A DNA stretch of 64,000 nt. Source: Scybalousia_A sp045221575. GTDB taxonomy: Bacteria > Bacteroidota > Bacteroidia > Bacteroidales > P3. This document shows, piece after piece, positions 32,975-41,958 of the stretch. Every line of letters starts with the position of its first letter. Position 1 is the stretch's first letter. Location of the stretch: NCBI GenBank assembly GCA_045221575.1, contig JBGUWU010000012.1, positions 8,844 through 72,843 of the forward strand, read 5' to 3'. Under the pieces are notes generated by a model. The model had not been told where the DNA came from, made no database searches, and saw only the letters and a list, made by a program, of their open reading frames with translations. The position numbers were made by a program, and so were the translations under genes.

Positions 32975-33685
32975 TCAATCATGATAAATAAGGAATATTG
33001 TATTTCGCTTACCAATAACAAATTCTTTTTTCTGTTTCCACTCTGCTATTGATTTGGTTACAATAGTCTGTGTTGGACTACTTATATCCGATGCTATACA
33101 AAGCAAAGTTTCGTTTCTTAAAGTCTTTTTTAGAAAATCAAAAAGTTTATCATTTCTATAAGGAGCTTCTATAAATATCTGTGTTTGGTTTTCTTTATAT
33201 GCTCTTTCTTCCAATTGATGTAGGCGTTTATGCTTCTCATGTTCTTTAATCGGCAGATAACCGACAAAAGCGAAGTTCTGTCCGTTAAAACCTGAAGCCA
33301 TCAAAGACATATATATAGAAGAAGGTCCAACCAAAGGAACTACATTAATATTTTTCTTTTGTGCAATTGCAACAATTTTTGCTCCTGGGTCAGCAACACA
33401 AGGTAAGCCTGCTTCAGAAAGCAGAAAAATATCATTATTCTCTTTCTCTATTGGCTGTAGCATTGAAGACAGTTCTTCATCTTTTGTATGCTCATTAAGT
33501 ACATAAAAAGACACTGTATCATAATCTTTCTTATATCCTATACTTCTAAGAAAACGTCTTGCTGTTCTAAGTTCTTCCACAATAAAACAGTCTGCATTCA
33601 TTATCTTATCTACATTATTATTCGGTATAGATTCTTGCCAATCAACATCAGCCAATAGCGTTGGGAATAAATAAAGACTTGCCAT
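32975..33685 (-). CDS. RsmI-like SAM-dependent methyltransferase
   Basis: A 236-residue member of the tetrapyrrole methylase fold, close to RsmI (16S rRNA C1402 2'-O-methylation). Seen: LSEAGLPCVADPGAKIV, LVGPSSIYMSLMASGFNGQNFAFVGYLP, and FIEAPYRN. Bacteroidota often carry this shorter paralog in addition to true RsmI, and its N-terminus (LYLFPTLLADVD) differs from RsmI's LYVVATPIGN. It may modify RNA, but the target is uncertain. Lies between the tRNA-Ser gene and the aminotransferase. Confidence 0.85.
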   Translation of the reverse strand: MASLYLFPTLLADVDWQESIPNNNVDKIMNADCFIVEELRTARRFLRSIGYKKDYDTVSFYVLNEHTKDEELSSMLQPIEKENNDIFLLSEAGLPCVADPGAKIVAIAQKKNINVVPLVGPSSIYMSLMASGFNGQNFAFVGYLPIKEHEKHKRLHQLEERAYKENQTQIFIEAPYRNDKLFDFLKKTLRNETLLCIASDISSPTQTIVTKSIAEWKQKKEFVIGKRNTIFLIYHD

Positions 33686-33770
33686 ACAATTTTATTTTAA
33701 TTTTCTTCACTCTTGCGAATGCAAAATTACAAAATAAGCAACAAATAAACATAAATCAAAAAACAAAAAA

Positions 33771-33793
33771 AAGGACAGAAGTTATCTGTCCTT
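33771..33793 (-). terminator. terminator of the aminotransferase gene
   Basis: A perfect 8-bp stem AAGGACAG / CTGTCCTT; the T-run is on the minus strand. Confidence 0.88.
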
Positions 33794-33819
33794 GAAATAT
33801 TGTTTATCTATTCTTTCTT

Positions 33820-35019
33820 TTAGTTTGTTCTACCTGGATAAACTTTTAAAGCTTCTTTTAAACAGTTGATACCAGCCAAAAGATCTTCAACTTTTAAGCA
33901 GTAAGTGATACGTGCTTGTTTTCTTCCTTTTTCTGGATCTGCATAGAAACCTGTTGCAGGAGCAAGCATAACTGTTTCACCATTAAGATTGAAGTCTGTA
34001 AGTAACCATTTGCAGAATTTATCACTATCATCAATAGGCATTTCTATTACAGTATAGAATGCACCTGTTGGGTTAGGACATTTACAACCAGGTATTGCGT
34101 TTATTGCTTTTACAAGCTCTCTTCTTCTGTGATCATACTCATCATTAACTTCTTTAAAGTAAGAAGCAGGAGTGTCAATAGCAGCTTCTGCAAATATTTG
34201 ACCAAAATAAGGAGGACATAAACGAGCTTGAGCCATCTTCATTGCTGCAGCCATCACCTCTTTATTCTTTGAAATAATCATACCTTCTCTTGCGCCACAA
34301 GCAGAGTAACGTTTAGAAACAGAATCTAAAAGAACAGCATTTTGTTCTATTCCTTCTATCTCCATTATTGAGAAATGTTTCTTTCCTTCATAAACAAATT
34401 CTCTATAAACTTCATCAGCAAACAAGAATAGGTCATGTTTCTTTGCTATTTCTGCTAATTGACGTAATTCTTGTTCAGAATAAAGATAACCTGTTGGGTT
34501 GTTAGGGTTACAAACAATGATAGCACGTGTTTTGCTTGTGATAGCTTTTTCAAATTCTTCCATTGGAGGAAGTGCGAAACCATTTTCTATAGTAGAAGGT
34601 ATAGTTTTGATAACTGCACCTGAAAGTTTTGCGAAAGAATTGTAGTTTGCATAGTAAGGTTCAGCAACTATAACTTCTTCACCTGGATTAAGACATACGG
34701 TGAAAGCAAATTGTAAAGCTTCACTACCACCACAAGTTACAATAATATCATTTGGTTCAAGATTGATATTATATCTTTTATAATACTCTACTAATTTTTT
34801 TCTGTAAGATAAGTTACCATTAGATGGAGTATAAGCAACAATATCCATCTTAGCTTTTCTTAAAGCATCAACAGCTTCTGGTGCTGTAAGAATATCTGGC
34901 TGTCCTATGTTAAGGTGATAAATTTTTACTCCTCTTTCTTTTGCTGCATCTGCAAAAGGCACTAACTTTCTAATTGCTGAAGCTTGTAATGTAGCTCCTG
35001 TTGTTGAAATGTTTGGCAT
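33820..35019 (-). CDS. class I PLP-dependent aminotransferase (AspC-like)
   Basis: A 399-residue fold-type I transaminase, probably aspartate or a broad amino-acid aminotransferase. Seen: LNIGQPD, TCGGSEALQFAF (cofactor phosphate contact), CNPNNPTGYLYS, FADEVYREFVYEG, and the cofactor lysine in SVSKRYSACGAREG, with ARITYCL near the end. Single gene with own terminator. Substrate range cannot be fixed by eye. Confidence 0.93.
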   Translation of the reverse strand: MPNISTTGATLQASAIRKLVPFADAAKERGVKIYHLNIGQPDILTAPEAVDALRKAKMDIVAYTPSNGNLSYRKKLVEYYKRYNINLEPNDIIVTCGGSEALQFAFTVCLNPGEEVIVAEPYYANYNSFAKLSGAVIKTIPSTIENGFALPPMEEFEKAITSKTRAIIVCNPNNPTGYLYSEQELRQLAEIAKKHDLFLFADEVYREFVYEGKKHFSIMEIEGIEQNAVLLDSVSKRYSACGAREGMIISKNKEVMAAAMKMAQARLCPPYFGQIFAEAAIDTPASYFKEVNDEYDHRRRELVKAINAIPGCKCPNPTGAFYTVIEMPIDDSDKFCKWLLTDFNLNGETVMLAPATGFYADPEKGRKQARITYCLKVEDLLAGINCLKEALKVYPGRTN

Positions 35020-35092
35020 TTTTTATTTCTATTTTTTTTTTAAATTATACAATAAAGACGAACAACAAATCACATTGTCCGTCTTCTTTATT

Positions 35093-35500
35093 TTATTTAT
35101 TTACTACTTTACCTGTAATCTTCAAAACCACAGTTCCATTTGAAGCATTGCTTTCAACGGTTATGGATTTATTGATTGTTCCAACGTTTTTAGTGTTATA
35201 TTTTACTTTTATCTTTGCTGACTTTCCTGGCATCAAAGGTTCTTTACTCCAAGAAGGAATTGTGCAACCACAAGAACTTCTTACGTTGGTAAGCATCAAT
35301 GGTGCTTTTCCTGTATTTTTGTATTCAAATTCACAAATACCATTACCATCTTTTACTACTTCACCATAGTCATGTACCATTTCTTTGAAAGTTATCTCAG
35401 GTTGAGAGCCTGTAGCTTTAACTTCTTTTTTGTTACTTTGAGCATTAACTCCAAAAACTACTGCCATTGAAAGCAGGAATGTTAAGATTAGCTTTTTCAT
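35093..35500 (-). CDS. exported DUF1573 protein 1
   Basis: A 135-residue periplasmic or surface protein: signal peptide ending VNAQ, then one DUF1573 immunoglobulin-like domain with HDYGEVVKDG, FEYKNTGKAPL, and VRSSCGCTIP. The CGC motif is the family hallmark. Such domains are plentiful in Bacteroidota and their role is not established. It is downstream of a paralog with 39 nt between them, so both are likely on one transcript. A hairpin (35054-35083) lies after the stop. Confidence 0.9.
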   Translation of the reverse strand: MKKLILTFLLSMAVVFGVNAQSNKKEVKATGSQPEITFKEMVHDYGEVVKDGNGICEFEYKNTGKAPLMLTNVRSSCGCTIPSWSKEPLMPGKSAKIKVKYNTKNVGTINKSITVESNASNGTVVLKITGKVVNK

Positions 35501-35539
35501 CTTTTTGTCGTTTTTTTTATTACTTAATAATATCTTTTT

Positions 35540-35977
35540 TTAATTTTTATTTACAACATTTCCAATAAGACGCAATACTATTCTTGGTTTATTTACATCG
35601 TTTGTATTAACAACAACACTTCGCTTTATCTCTCCAACAATATTTGTATTATATCTTATTTTTATATACCCTTTTTCGTTATGCATTAGCCCATTGGTAG
35701 AATATTCTGTAAGCACACAACCACAAGAAGTTTTAACACTCTTTATCATCAACAGCCCATCACCTTCATTAACCACCTCAAAAACAACTTCTCCATTACT
35801 TCCCTCTTCTATCTCACCAAAATCGTAATAAGTTTTATCCAACTTCACACTTGGCTTAGTCTTATGAGCAACAGCAGTCCTTTTTTTTAAACTACTCTTT
35901 TGAGCATAACCACCTAAAGACATCAAAAGTAATGCCATACAAAGAATAAAAGTAATATATATTTTATTTCTAAACAT
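35540..35977 (-). CDS. exported DUF1573 protein 2
   Basis: A 145-residue protein with signal peptide (ending GGYAQ), a basic linker and a single DUF1573 domain: YYDFGEIEEGSNG, VVNEGDGLLMIKSVKTSCGCVL, YIKIRYNTNIVGEIKRS. Clearly paralogous to the next gene (the same SCGC block and IVGEIKRS/NVGTINKS turn). A TAATTTTG box at 36011-36004 on the minus strand is its likely promoter. Function unknown. Confidence 0.9.
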   Translation of the reverse strand: MFRNKIYITFILCMALLLMSLGGYAQKSSLKKRTAVAHKTKPSVKLDKTYYDFGEIEEGSNGEVVFEVVNEGDGLLMIKSVKTSCGCVLTEYSTNGLMHNEKGYIKIRYNTNIVGEIKRSVVVNTNDVNKPRIVLRLIGNVVNKN

Positions 35978-36082
35978 AGTTAAAACATTTCCTTTATCGC
36001 TTGCAAAATTACAACAAAGTTTTCAAAAAATAATATTTTTCAAAAAAACAAATAAAAATTATATCGTTTTGATTTTTTATTC

Positions 36083-36090
36083 TATCTTTG
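36083..36090 (+). promoter_or_regulatory. gapA -7 box
   Basis: TATCTTTG matches TAnnTTTG, 37 nt before the gapA start. Confidence 0.6.
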
Positions 36091-36127
36091 CAAAAAATAT
36101 ATTCATAACATTAAAAACTTTAAAAAT

Positions 36128-37135
36128 ATGACAAAAATAGCAATAAACGGATTTGGACGTATTGGTAGAATATCGTTCAGAAACATGCAGAAAAAACAAG
36201 GTCTTGAAGTTGTAGCAATTAATGACCTTACAGATGCTGCAACACTTGCTCACTTATTAAAATATGACTCTGTTCATGGTAAATTTCAAGGTGAAGTTTC
36301 TGCAGACGGAGAATACTTGGTAGTAAATGGAAAACGTATCAGAGTTTATGCCGAACGTGATCCTGAAAATCTTCCTTGGAAAGAATTAGGTATTGACATC
36401 GTTATTGAATCTACAGGTTTGTTCAAGACAAGAGAACTTATGTCAAAACACATAAAAGCAGGTGCAAAGAAAGTTATTCTTACTGTTCCTGCAGCAAAAG
36501 CAGATGACGTTGATGCAACTGTTGTTCTTGGTGTAAATGAAAAAGTTCTTACTAAAGACATTACTTTCGTAAGCAACGCTTCTTGTACTACAAACTGTTT
36601 AGCTCCTGTTGCTAAAGTTTTAAATGATAAGTTTGGTATCAAGAGAGGTCAAATGAACACTATTCACTCTTATACTAACGACCAAAGAATACTTGACCTT
36701 CCTCATAAAGACCTTAGAAGAGCAAGAGCTGCTGCTTGCAGTATAATACCTACTTCTACTGGTGCTGCAAAAGCTGTTGGTTTAGTTATTCCTGAATTGG
36801 CTGGTAAGTTAGACGGTATTTCAATGCGTGTTCCTACTCCTGACGGTAGCGTTGTTGATTTAACAGTTGAACTTAACTGCACTGTAACTAAAGAACAAGT
36901 AAATGCTGCTATCAAAGAGGCTGCTGAAGGTTTAATGAAGGGAATCCTTGAATACAGTGAAGAACCATTGGTATCTATAGACATCGTTGATAACTCTCAT
37001 TCTTCTATCTTCGATTCAAAACTTACTATGGTTATGGACGGAAACTTCGTTAAGGTTGTTTCTTGGTACGATAACGAAAACGGATATTCAAACCGCGTTT
37101 GTGATTTAGCTGAAAAATTATCAAAATTATTATAA
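36128..37135 (+). CDS. gapA: glyceraldehyde-3-phosphate dehydrogenase, type I
   Basis: A 335-residue glycolytic enzyme. NAD-binding INGFGRIGRISFRNM opens the protein; the catalytic Cys153 is in SNASCTTNCLAP, and the GISMRVPTPDGSVVDLTVEL and SWYDNENGYSNRV blocks are conserved. Oxidises glyceraldehyde 3-phosphate with NAD and phosphate. Codon use is biased toward a few codons, as expected for a highly expressed gene. Single gene with promoter and strong terminator. Confidence 0.98.
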   Translation: MTKIAINGFGRIGRISFRNMQKKQGLEVVAINDLTDAATLAHLLKYDSVHGKFQGEVSADGEYLVVNGKRIRVYAERDPENLPWKELGIDIVIESTGLFKTRELMSKHIKAGAKKVILTVPAAKADDVDATVVLGVNEKVLTKDITFVSNASCTTNCLAPVAKVLNDKFGIKRGQMNTIHSYTNDQRILDLPHKDLRRARAAACSIIPTSTGAAKAVGLVIPELAGKLDGISMRVPTPDGSVVDLTVELNCTVTKEQVNAAIKEAAEGLMKGILEYSEEPLVSIDIVDNSHSSIFDSKLTMVMDGNFVKVVSWYDNENGYSNRVCDLAEKLSKLL

Positions 37136-37160
37136 TATTTAATTATTGATAAAGCATTTG

Positions 37161-37193
37161 AGGTTGCATATTAAAAGTATGCAACCTTTTTTT
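37161..37193 (+). terminator. gapA terminator
   Basis: A perfect 10-bp stem AGGTTGCATA / TATGCAACCT with T-run. Confidence 0.93.
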
Positions 37194-37208
37194 ATTTATC
37201 TAAAAAAA

Positions 37209-37313
37209 AAGAGCAAGTTTTCGTAAAAGAAAATCAACTTTTCGTGAAAAAAGATTTGATCTTTTTTCACAAAAATCAAATCTTTTTAAATTTAAATCAA
37301 ATGTTTTTTCTAT
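37209..37313. repeat. 21-nt repeat array B (5 degenerate units)
   Basis: Five 21-nt units in register from 37209. Unit 2 (37230-37250) has the standard core AAAATCAACTTTT; units 3-5 carry ATCAAAT variants. Units 2-3 also form a perfect 12-bp hairpin GTGAAAAAAGAT-TTG-ATCTTTTTTCAC (37244-37270). Located between the convergent ends of gapA and the radical SAM gene. Confidence 0.82.
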
Positions 37314-37316
37314 ATC

Positions 37317-38294
37317 TCAAATTACTTTGATTTGTCCTTGAGGTATATCTGAGCTTTGAACTATTTTAATGTTTTTAAGCAGTTCTCTGTTTTTAGAATT
37401 ATAGCCAACGATATGATTTACGTCTTTTGGATTTACAAATATCTCCTTTGTTGTGTCATTTATAGAAGAAAGTAGTCTTTCCCTCCAAAGTTCCGTAAGC
37501 ACAAGTTCAAAAAATGATATATGAAAAGGTCCTGCAAGAAAACCCTCTCCTGATACTATATCTTTAGAAGGATGTAATCCAACTCTAAGAACTTTGATAT
37601 TTGAAGCAAGAAAGATTTTGTAAATATCTTTTGTCCAATCTATTGCCTCTGTAATTGTCAAAGGTTTATACTTTCCTTCGTTATATAGTTTAGCAAGTTT
37701 GGTATGTTCTATCACAAGCGTAGGATATATTCTTGTTGTCTTCGCCCGTAATGACACTATCGTCTTTGCTGTGTTGATACTCTTCTGTTTGGTGTCTAAA
37801 GGTAAGCCTATCATCATCTGCAAACCAAGATTAAAACCATAAGACTTAATAAGTTCAGATGCTTTGTAAACATCTTCAACACTATGACCTCGTTCCGAAA
37901 ACATTAAAACTTCATCGTCTAAAGACTGAGCACCAAGTTCTATATCTTTTACGTTGTATTTTTTTAGGTTATCAAGGATTTCGGTGTTAATATAGTCAGG
38001 TCGTGTGGAAAGACGAATAGATTGTATCTTTCCTTGTTCAATATAGGGCTGAACAGACTTCAAATATATATTCTGCAAGTTAATATCTATACCTGTAAAA
38101 CTTCCTCCAAAAAATGCAAGTTCAACTTCATCATTTTGATTTAGAGTAGATAAATATGTTTCTATTGTTTGTTTTACTTCATCTATTGAAGGTGCTTTTT
38201 GCTGTCCGCTTATATGCCTTTGATTACAAAAAATACAAGCATGAGGACAAGCTAATTGAGGTATAAAAATAGGAATATTACAGTGCATAAACAA
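37317..38294 (-). CDS. radical SAM protein, Elp3-like (COG1243 type)
   Basis: A 325-residue radical SAM enzyme. The cluster-binding cysteines are in LACPHACIFCNQ (CX3CX2C, near residue 15-22) and FFGGSFTGI is the glycine-rich SAM contact. RLSTRPDYI, KDIELGAQSLDDEVL and MIGLPLDT match the Elp3/COG1243 group and the coproporphyrinogen-oxidase-like family. It lacks an acetyltransferase domain, so it is not a full Elp3. A second Met at residue 3 is an equally good start. Substrate unknown. The stop abuts repeat array B. Confidence 0.87.
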   Translation of the reverse strand: MFMHCNIPIFIPQLACPHACIFCNQRHISGQQKAPSIDEVKQTIETYLSTLNQNDEVELAFFGGSFTGIDINLQNIYLKSVQPYIEQGKIQSIRLSTRPDYINTEILDNLKKYNVKDIELGAQSLDDEVLMFSERGHSVEDVYKASELIKSYGFNLGLQMMIGLPLDTKQKSINTAKTIVSLRAKTTRIYPTLVIEHTKLAKLYNEGKYKPLTITEAIDWTKDIYKIFLASNIKVLRVGLHPSKDIVSGEGFLAGPFHISFFELVLTELWRERLLSSINDTTKEIFVNPKDVNHIVGYNSKNRELLKNIKIVQSSDIPQGQIKVI

Positions 38295-38319
38295 ATCTTC
38301 TATTTAAACTTAAACAAAT

Positions 38320-38341
38320 GGACGGAACAAAAGTTCCGTCC
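38320..38341 (-). terminator. terminator of the wza-wzc transcript
   Basis: A perfect 9-bp stem GGACGGAAC / GTTCCGTCC with AAAA loop, 65 nt after the Wzc stop. The T-tract is weak on both strands. Confidence 0.75.
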
Positions 38342-38404
38342 TTTATACAATTTTCGACTTTTCACATTAGTAATTGGGGTTATAATCTATAAGTCTTGTC
38401 TAAT

Positions 38405-41059
38405 CTATCTCGGTTCTTCCCCCCCCTTATCACTATTTTGTTGATTATCAGTATTATAATGTCTATTTATTCCACTTGAATTCTTAGAGCTTGAATGACT
38501 ATGACTCTTACTGCTATGAGTACGTTTTAATGAACCTTCTTCATCAAAGTATCCATAACCATAACTATCTCCATATTTACCACCATAGCCATATCTACCA
38601 TAACCATATCTTCCGTAACCATAACGTCCATAGCCATAGCCGTAACCGTAACCATAGCCACCATAACCATAACCTTTACCGTAGCCATACTTTTGCATTA
38701 CGTTATCTAAGCCATTAAGAATGAAATTAACCTTAACATTACTTCTTTGTTCCATTTCTATAAGAGCTGTAGTCAAGATACTTGCTGAAGTAAAGCCCAA
38801 ACGAATAACATAAATCACAACATCAACCAATTTTGCCAAAGTTTGAGCATCAGCAATCAAATTGACAGGAGGAGTATCAAGGATTATGTAATCATAACGT
38901 TTCTTCATCTCATCAATAAGATTCTTCATCTTTTCAGAGTCAATGATTTCAGAAGGATTTGGTGGAACTTGTCCTACACAAATTACATCAAAGTTATCAA
39001 ACTCTGTGTGTTGAACAATTTCATCAACACCTATCTTTCCTATATAGTAAGATGTGATACCTTTGTTAGGATCTAATCCAAATGTTTTGTGAAGTCTTGG
39101 CTTTCTAAGATCGCATTCCATAATCAAAGTTTTATTATTTGTAATAGAGAAAACTGATGCGATATTGATAGATGTTAAAGACTTACCTTCAGTAGGCATT
39201 GATGAGGTAATAAGTATTGTTTTTCCTACACCATCACTCTTTTCATCATCGTTAGTTCCAAGAATATACTTAATATTTGTTCTAATTGTTCTATAGGATT
39301 CTGTTATCTGAGATTTAGGACGGTTAAATACCATCATAGGATTGCTTCCTTCTGGGAAACGAGGAATATATCCAAGTATAGGATTTTGAGAAATTTTCTG
39401 CAAATCGTCCTTACTATCCACTGTATCTTTCGTTAGATGTTTTAAGATTATATATGCAGCAGGTATTGCCAAACCTAATATAAAAGCCATCAAGAAGTTG
39501 GTTGCTGTACGAGGATAAACTTTAACAGCAACGTGTGCCTTATCTATGATTTTATGGTCTGGTAAAGCAGCGTTCTTTGCTATTTCCGCATCAGCACGCT
39601 TTTGATACAAGAAAGAATATATCTCATCATTGAACTTAAACTGACGTTCAATGTTAATCATATTTCTTTCTGTTGCAGGAAGTTTATTTATAGCAGTTTG
39701 CAACTCATTTTGTTGGCGTTGTAACTCTCGCATATTCATATTTGAAGCTTCCTTTATATTCTTCAAACTTTCACTTATCTGTTTTCTAATTGTTTCTATA
39801 GTAATCTTCAACTCCTTTATCTTAGGATTTTTATCCTTACTCCTTGTTAAAGAAGTTTTGTACTCAATTATAGATTCTGACAATTTACCTACCAATGTTG
39901 TAAGCACAGGATCATTTACTCCAACAGCAGAAGGAGAAGCAACACCTTCATCTATTGCTGCTACAGAAATATAATTAGAAAGGTAGTTATAATATTGTTG
40001 TTTTGCATATTCTAAAGCACGCTGTTCCTGTAAATCATTTGTTTTCTGATACAGATATTGTCCATCATTTGTAAGATTAAGAGTATTGTTTGCCTCTTTA
40101 AATGACTCTTTTCGTGCTTCTGCTGTAGAAAGTGAATCAGAAATAGCAAGTATCTGTTCATTAACAAAATCTATTGTTGCTACATTTAAATAATTCTTTT
40201 CTTCAAAAGTTTGGTCAATATAAACTTCACAAAGTTTATTAACAAAATCTATAGCTATTTTTGGATTACCGTTTTTGGATTTTATTCTTACAATAGAAGC
40301 TTCTTTATGAATAAGGTCTATCACTGTAGAATTGTAAGCATTTGCTAAAGCGTCTAAGTTATTTATTGAGAAAGCGTATGATACTTTTAGATTATTATCA
40401 TCCCATCTATCTTTTTTGGGAATAATTTTAAAATGCATACCATCTTTGTTGTACCATTCACCAAATTTAACAACAACATCTCTCTTATGAACATTAATTT
40501 TCTTATCAAGAACCTCATCTTTTACATAATCGTAAACAGTTACATTACTTCTATCTTCATAAGAAAGTTCATACTTAGTCTTATCTAACATTTTAACTTC
40601 CATGACAAGTCCTGTTGGCTGAGGTTTTGTTATATCTAACATAACTTCAAAAGGACTATCTGTGTAAATGTCATTATATCTAAAGTTTAACTGTTGATAG
40701 TATGACACATACATATTCATAGCCTTCAGAGTCTGTTTTGTAATCGTATAGGATTGAATTGTTCCTATCGCATTTTGGAAATCTTCGTTTCCATTTCCCC
40801 TAAACATTGTTGTCATGTTTAAGTTGCTCATCATATCATTGTTGGTTTTAATCAACAATGAGGCTGTAGCTTCGTACCTCGGAGCCGCATATCTATTAAC
40901 AAAGAATGCTATGACTAATGCTAAGACTACAAAAATGGCAAAAAGATACCATTTCTCAAGCATCTTAAATATTAATTCCGCATTGAATGCACTGTTTCCG
41001 TTTTCTGCGGTATTAGTATTTGATTGTACGTTTGGTATATTGGAAGCTTTCTCGTTCAT
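38405..41059 (-). CDS. Wzc-type polysaccharide co-polymerase and tyrosine autokinase
   Basis: An 884-residue inner-membrane protein for capsule or exopolysaccharide export. A Wzz domain with membrane helix near residue 40-57 is followed by a long coiled-coil region (about 290-480), a second helix near 520, and the BY-kinase domain: Walker A TSSMPTEGKS near 618, MECDLRKPRLH and ILDTPPVN. The C-terminal tail (about 790-840) is an extreme Gly-Tyr repeat, the site of autophosphorylation in this family, followed by a Ser/His-rich end. DNA coding for the tail is a 6-nt-period repeat. Paired with the Wza gene 2 nt upstream. Confidence 0.95.
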   Translation of the reverse strand: MNEKASNIPNVQSNTNTAENGNSAFNAELIFKMLEKWYLFAIFVVLALVIAFFVNRYAAPRYEATASLLIKTNNDMMSNLNMTTMFRGNGNEDFQNAIGTIQSYTITKQTLKAMNMYVSYYQQLNFRYNDIYTDSPFEVMLDITKPQPTGLVMEVKMLDKTKYELSYEDRSNVTVYDYVKDEVLDKKINVHKRDVVVKFGEWYNKDGMHFKIIPKKDRWDDNNLKVSYAFSINNLDALANAYNSTVIDLIHKEASIVRIKSKNGNPKIAIDFVNKLCEVYIDQTFEEKNYLNVATIDFVNEQILAISDSLSTAEARKESFKEANNTLNLTNDGQYLYQKTNDLQEQRALEYAKQQYYNYLSNYISVAAIDEGVASPSAVGVNDPVLTTLVGKLSESIIEYKTSLTRSKDKNPKIKELKITIETIRKQISESLKNIKEASNMNMRELQRQQNELQTAINKLPATERNMINIERQFKFNDEIYSFLYQKRADAEIAKNAALPDHKIIDKAHVAVKVYPRTATNFLMAFILGLAIPAAYIILKHLTKDTVDSKDDLQKISQNPILGYIPRFPEGSNPMMVFNRPKSQITESYRTIRTNIKYILGTNDDEKSDGVGKTILITSSMPTEGKSLTSINIASVFSITNNKTLIMECDLRKPRLHKTFGLDPNKGITSYYIGKIGVDEIVQHTEFDNFDVICVGQVPPNPSEIIDSEKMKNLIDEMKKRYDYIILDTPPVNLIADAQTLAKLVDVVIYVIRLGFTSASILTTALIEMEQRSNVKVNFILNGLDNVMQKYGYGKGYGYGGYGYGYGYGYGRYGYGRYGYGRYGYGGKYGDSYGYGYFDEEGSLKRTHSSKSHSHSSSKNSSGINRHYNTDNQQNSDKGGEEPR

Positions 41060-41061
41060 AA

Positions 41062-41886
41062 CTATTTACTCATATTGTTAATTGATACTATAATTGCTAT
41101 AACAGAAGCTATCAATGATAGCGAAGAAGTAATGGTTGTTAAAGGAGGATTTATTGTTTGTAAAGTTTTGGTATTCTTATTTGGTTCTACATAAACTATA
41201 TCTCCTGGACGAAGATAATAATTTTTATTCTTCATTACTGATGCTTTTCTTATGTCTAAGGTATATACAGCATCTTCTGTTTCTGATTTTCTAACAATTC
41301 TTACTTTTTGTCTATTACCATAGTAAGTTAAATCTCCAGCAGTTAAAAGTGCATCAAAAATATTAACAGATGGTTGATAGAAAGTGTAAACGCCAGGATT
41401 ATTTACTTCTCCTGCAACCTTAATTCTAAAAGTTACCATTCTGCAGGTAACAGTTATACCTTCACTAAACTCTTCCGCTTTTTGTTTAATAGCGTTCTGA
41501 GCCTCTTCTATGCTCATTCCTAAAACATTAATCTTGCCTATTGTTGGCAAATCAAGGTTTCCATCACTATCAACTTCATAACTATTTAAATAAATACCTT
41601 GGTCTTGCGCAGAACCTGTTGCATTTTGTGCTGTTGATTGGAACAAAGACAAAGAAGCATTATCTAAGGAAGAATATATCTGAACATAAATCATATCATG
41701 AGGTTGTAATTTATACTCAGGAGAAGAATTGGTATAGCCATTCTCGTATTTGTATATCATTGTGTCTGGTTGATTATCAGACTTTAAATCATCATTTTGA
41801 AAATAAATCAAGTTCTTTTGTGATGTACAAGAAGCCAGCAACAATATTGCTAAGGCTAAAACACACAAGTTTATAAATCTTCTCAT
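41062..41886 (-). CDS. Wza-type polysaccharide export outer-membrane lipoprotein
   Basis: A 274-residue lipoprotein with lipobox LLLASC (Cys20). The PES domain (YKLQPHDMIYVQIYSSL onward) and SLBB-like segments (IKVAGEVNNPGVYTFY, then DIVYVEPNKNTK) form the periplasmic ring. A C-terminal hydrophobic helix (TTITSSLSLIASVIAIIVSI) is the outer- or inner-membrane segment common in Bacteroidota members. With Wzc it makes the export channel for surface polysaccharide. Glycosyltransferase genes are not in the same operon. Confidence 0.94.
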   Translation of the reverse strand: MRRFINLCVLALAILLLASCTSQKNLIYFQNDDLKSDNQPDTMIYKYENGYTNSSPEYKLQPHDMIYVQIYSSLDNASLSLFQSTAQNATGSAQDQGIYLNSYEVDSDGNLDLPTIGKINVLGMSIEEAQNAIKQKAEEFSEGITVTCRMVTFRIKVAGEVNNPGVYTFYQPSVNIFDALLTAGDLTYYGNRQKVRIVRKSETEDAVYTLDIRKASVMKNKNYYLRPGDIVYVEPNKNTKTLQTINPPLTTITSSLSLIASVIAIIVSINNMSK

Positions 41887-41920
41887 ATTCCAAATATTTT
41901 TCTGTTATTAGTTCAATATG

Positions 41921-41951
41921 CAAAATTAATATTTTTATTTGTTTTAACAAA
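41921..41951 (-). promoter_or_regulatory. promoter of the wza-wzc pair
   Basis: Minus strand: TTTG (41951-41948), 19 nt, TAATTTTG (41928-41921). Full consensus match, 35 nt before the Wza start and within 10 nt of the miaB stop. Confidence 0.85.
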
Positions 41952-41958
41952 AATAAAT

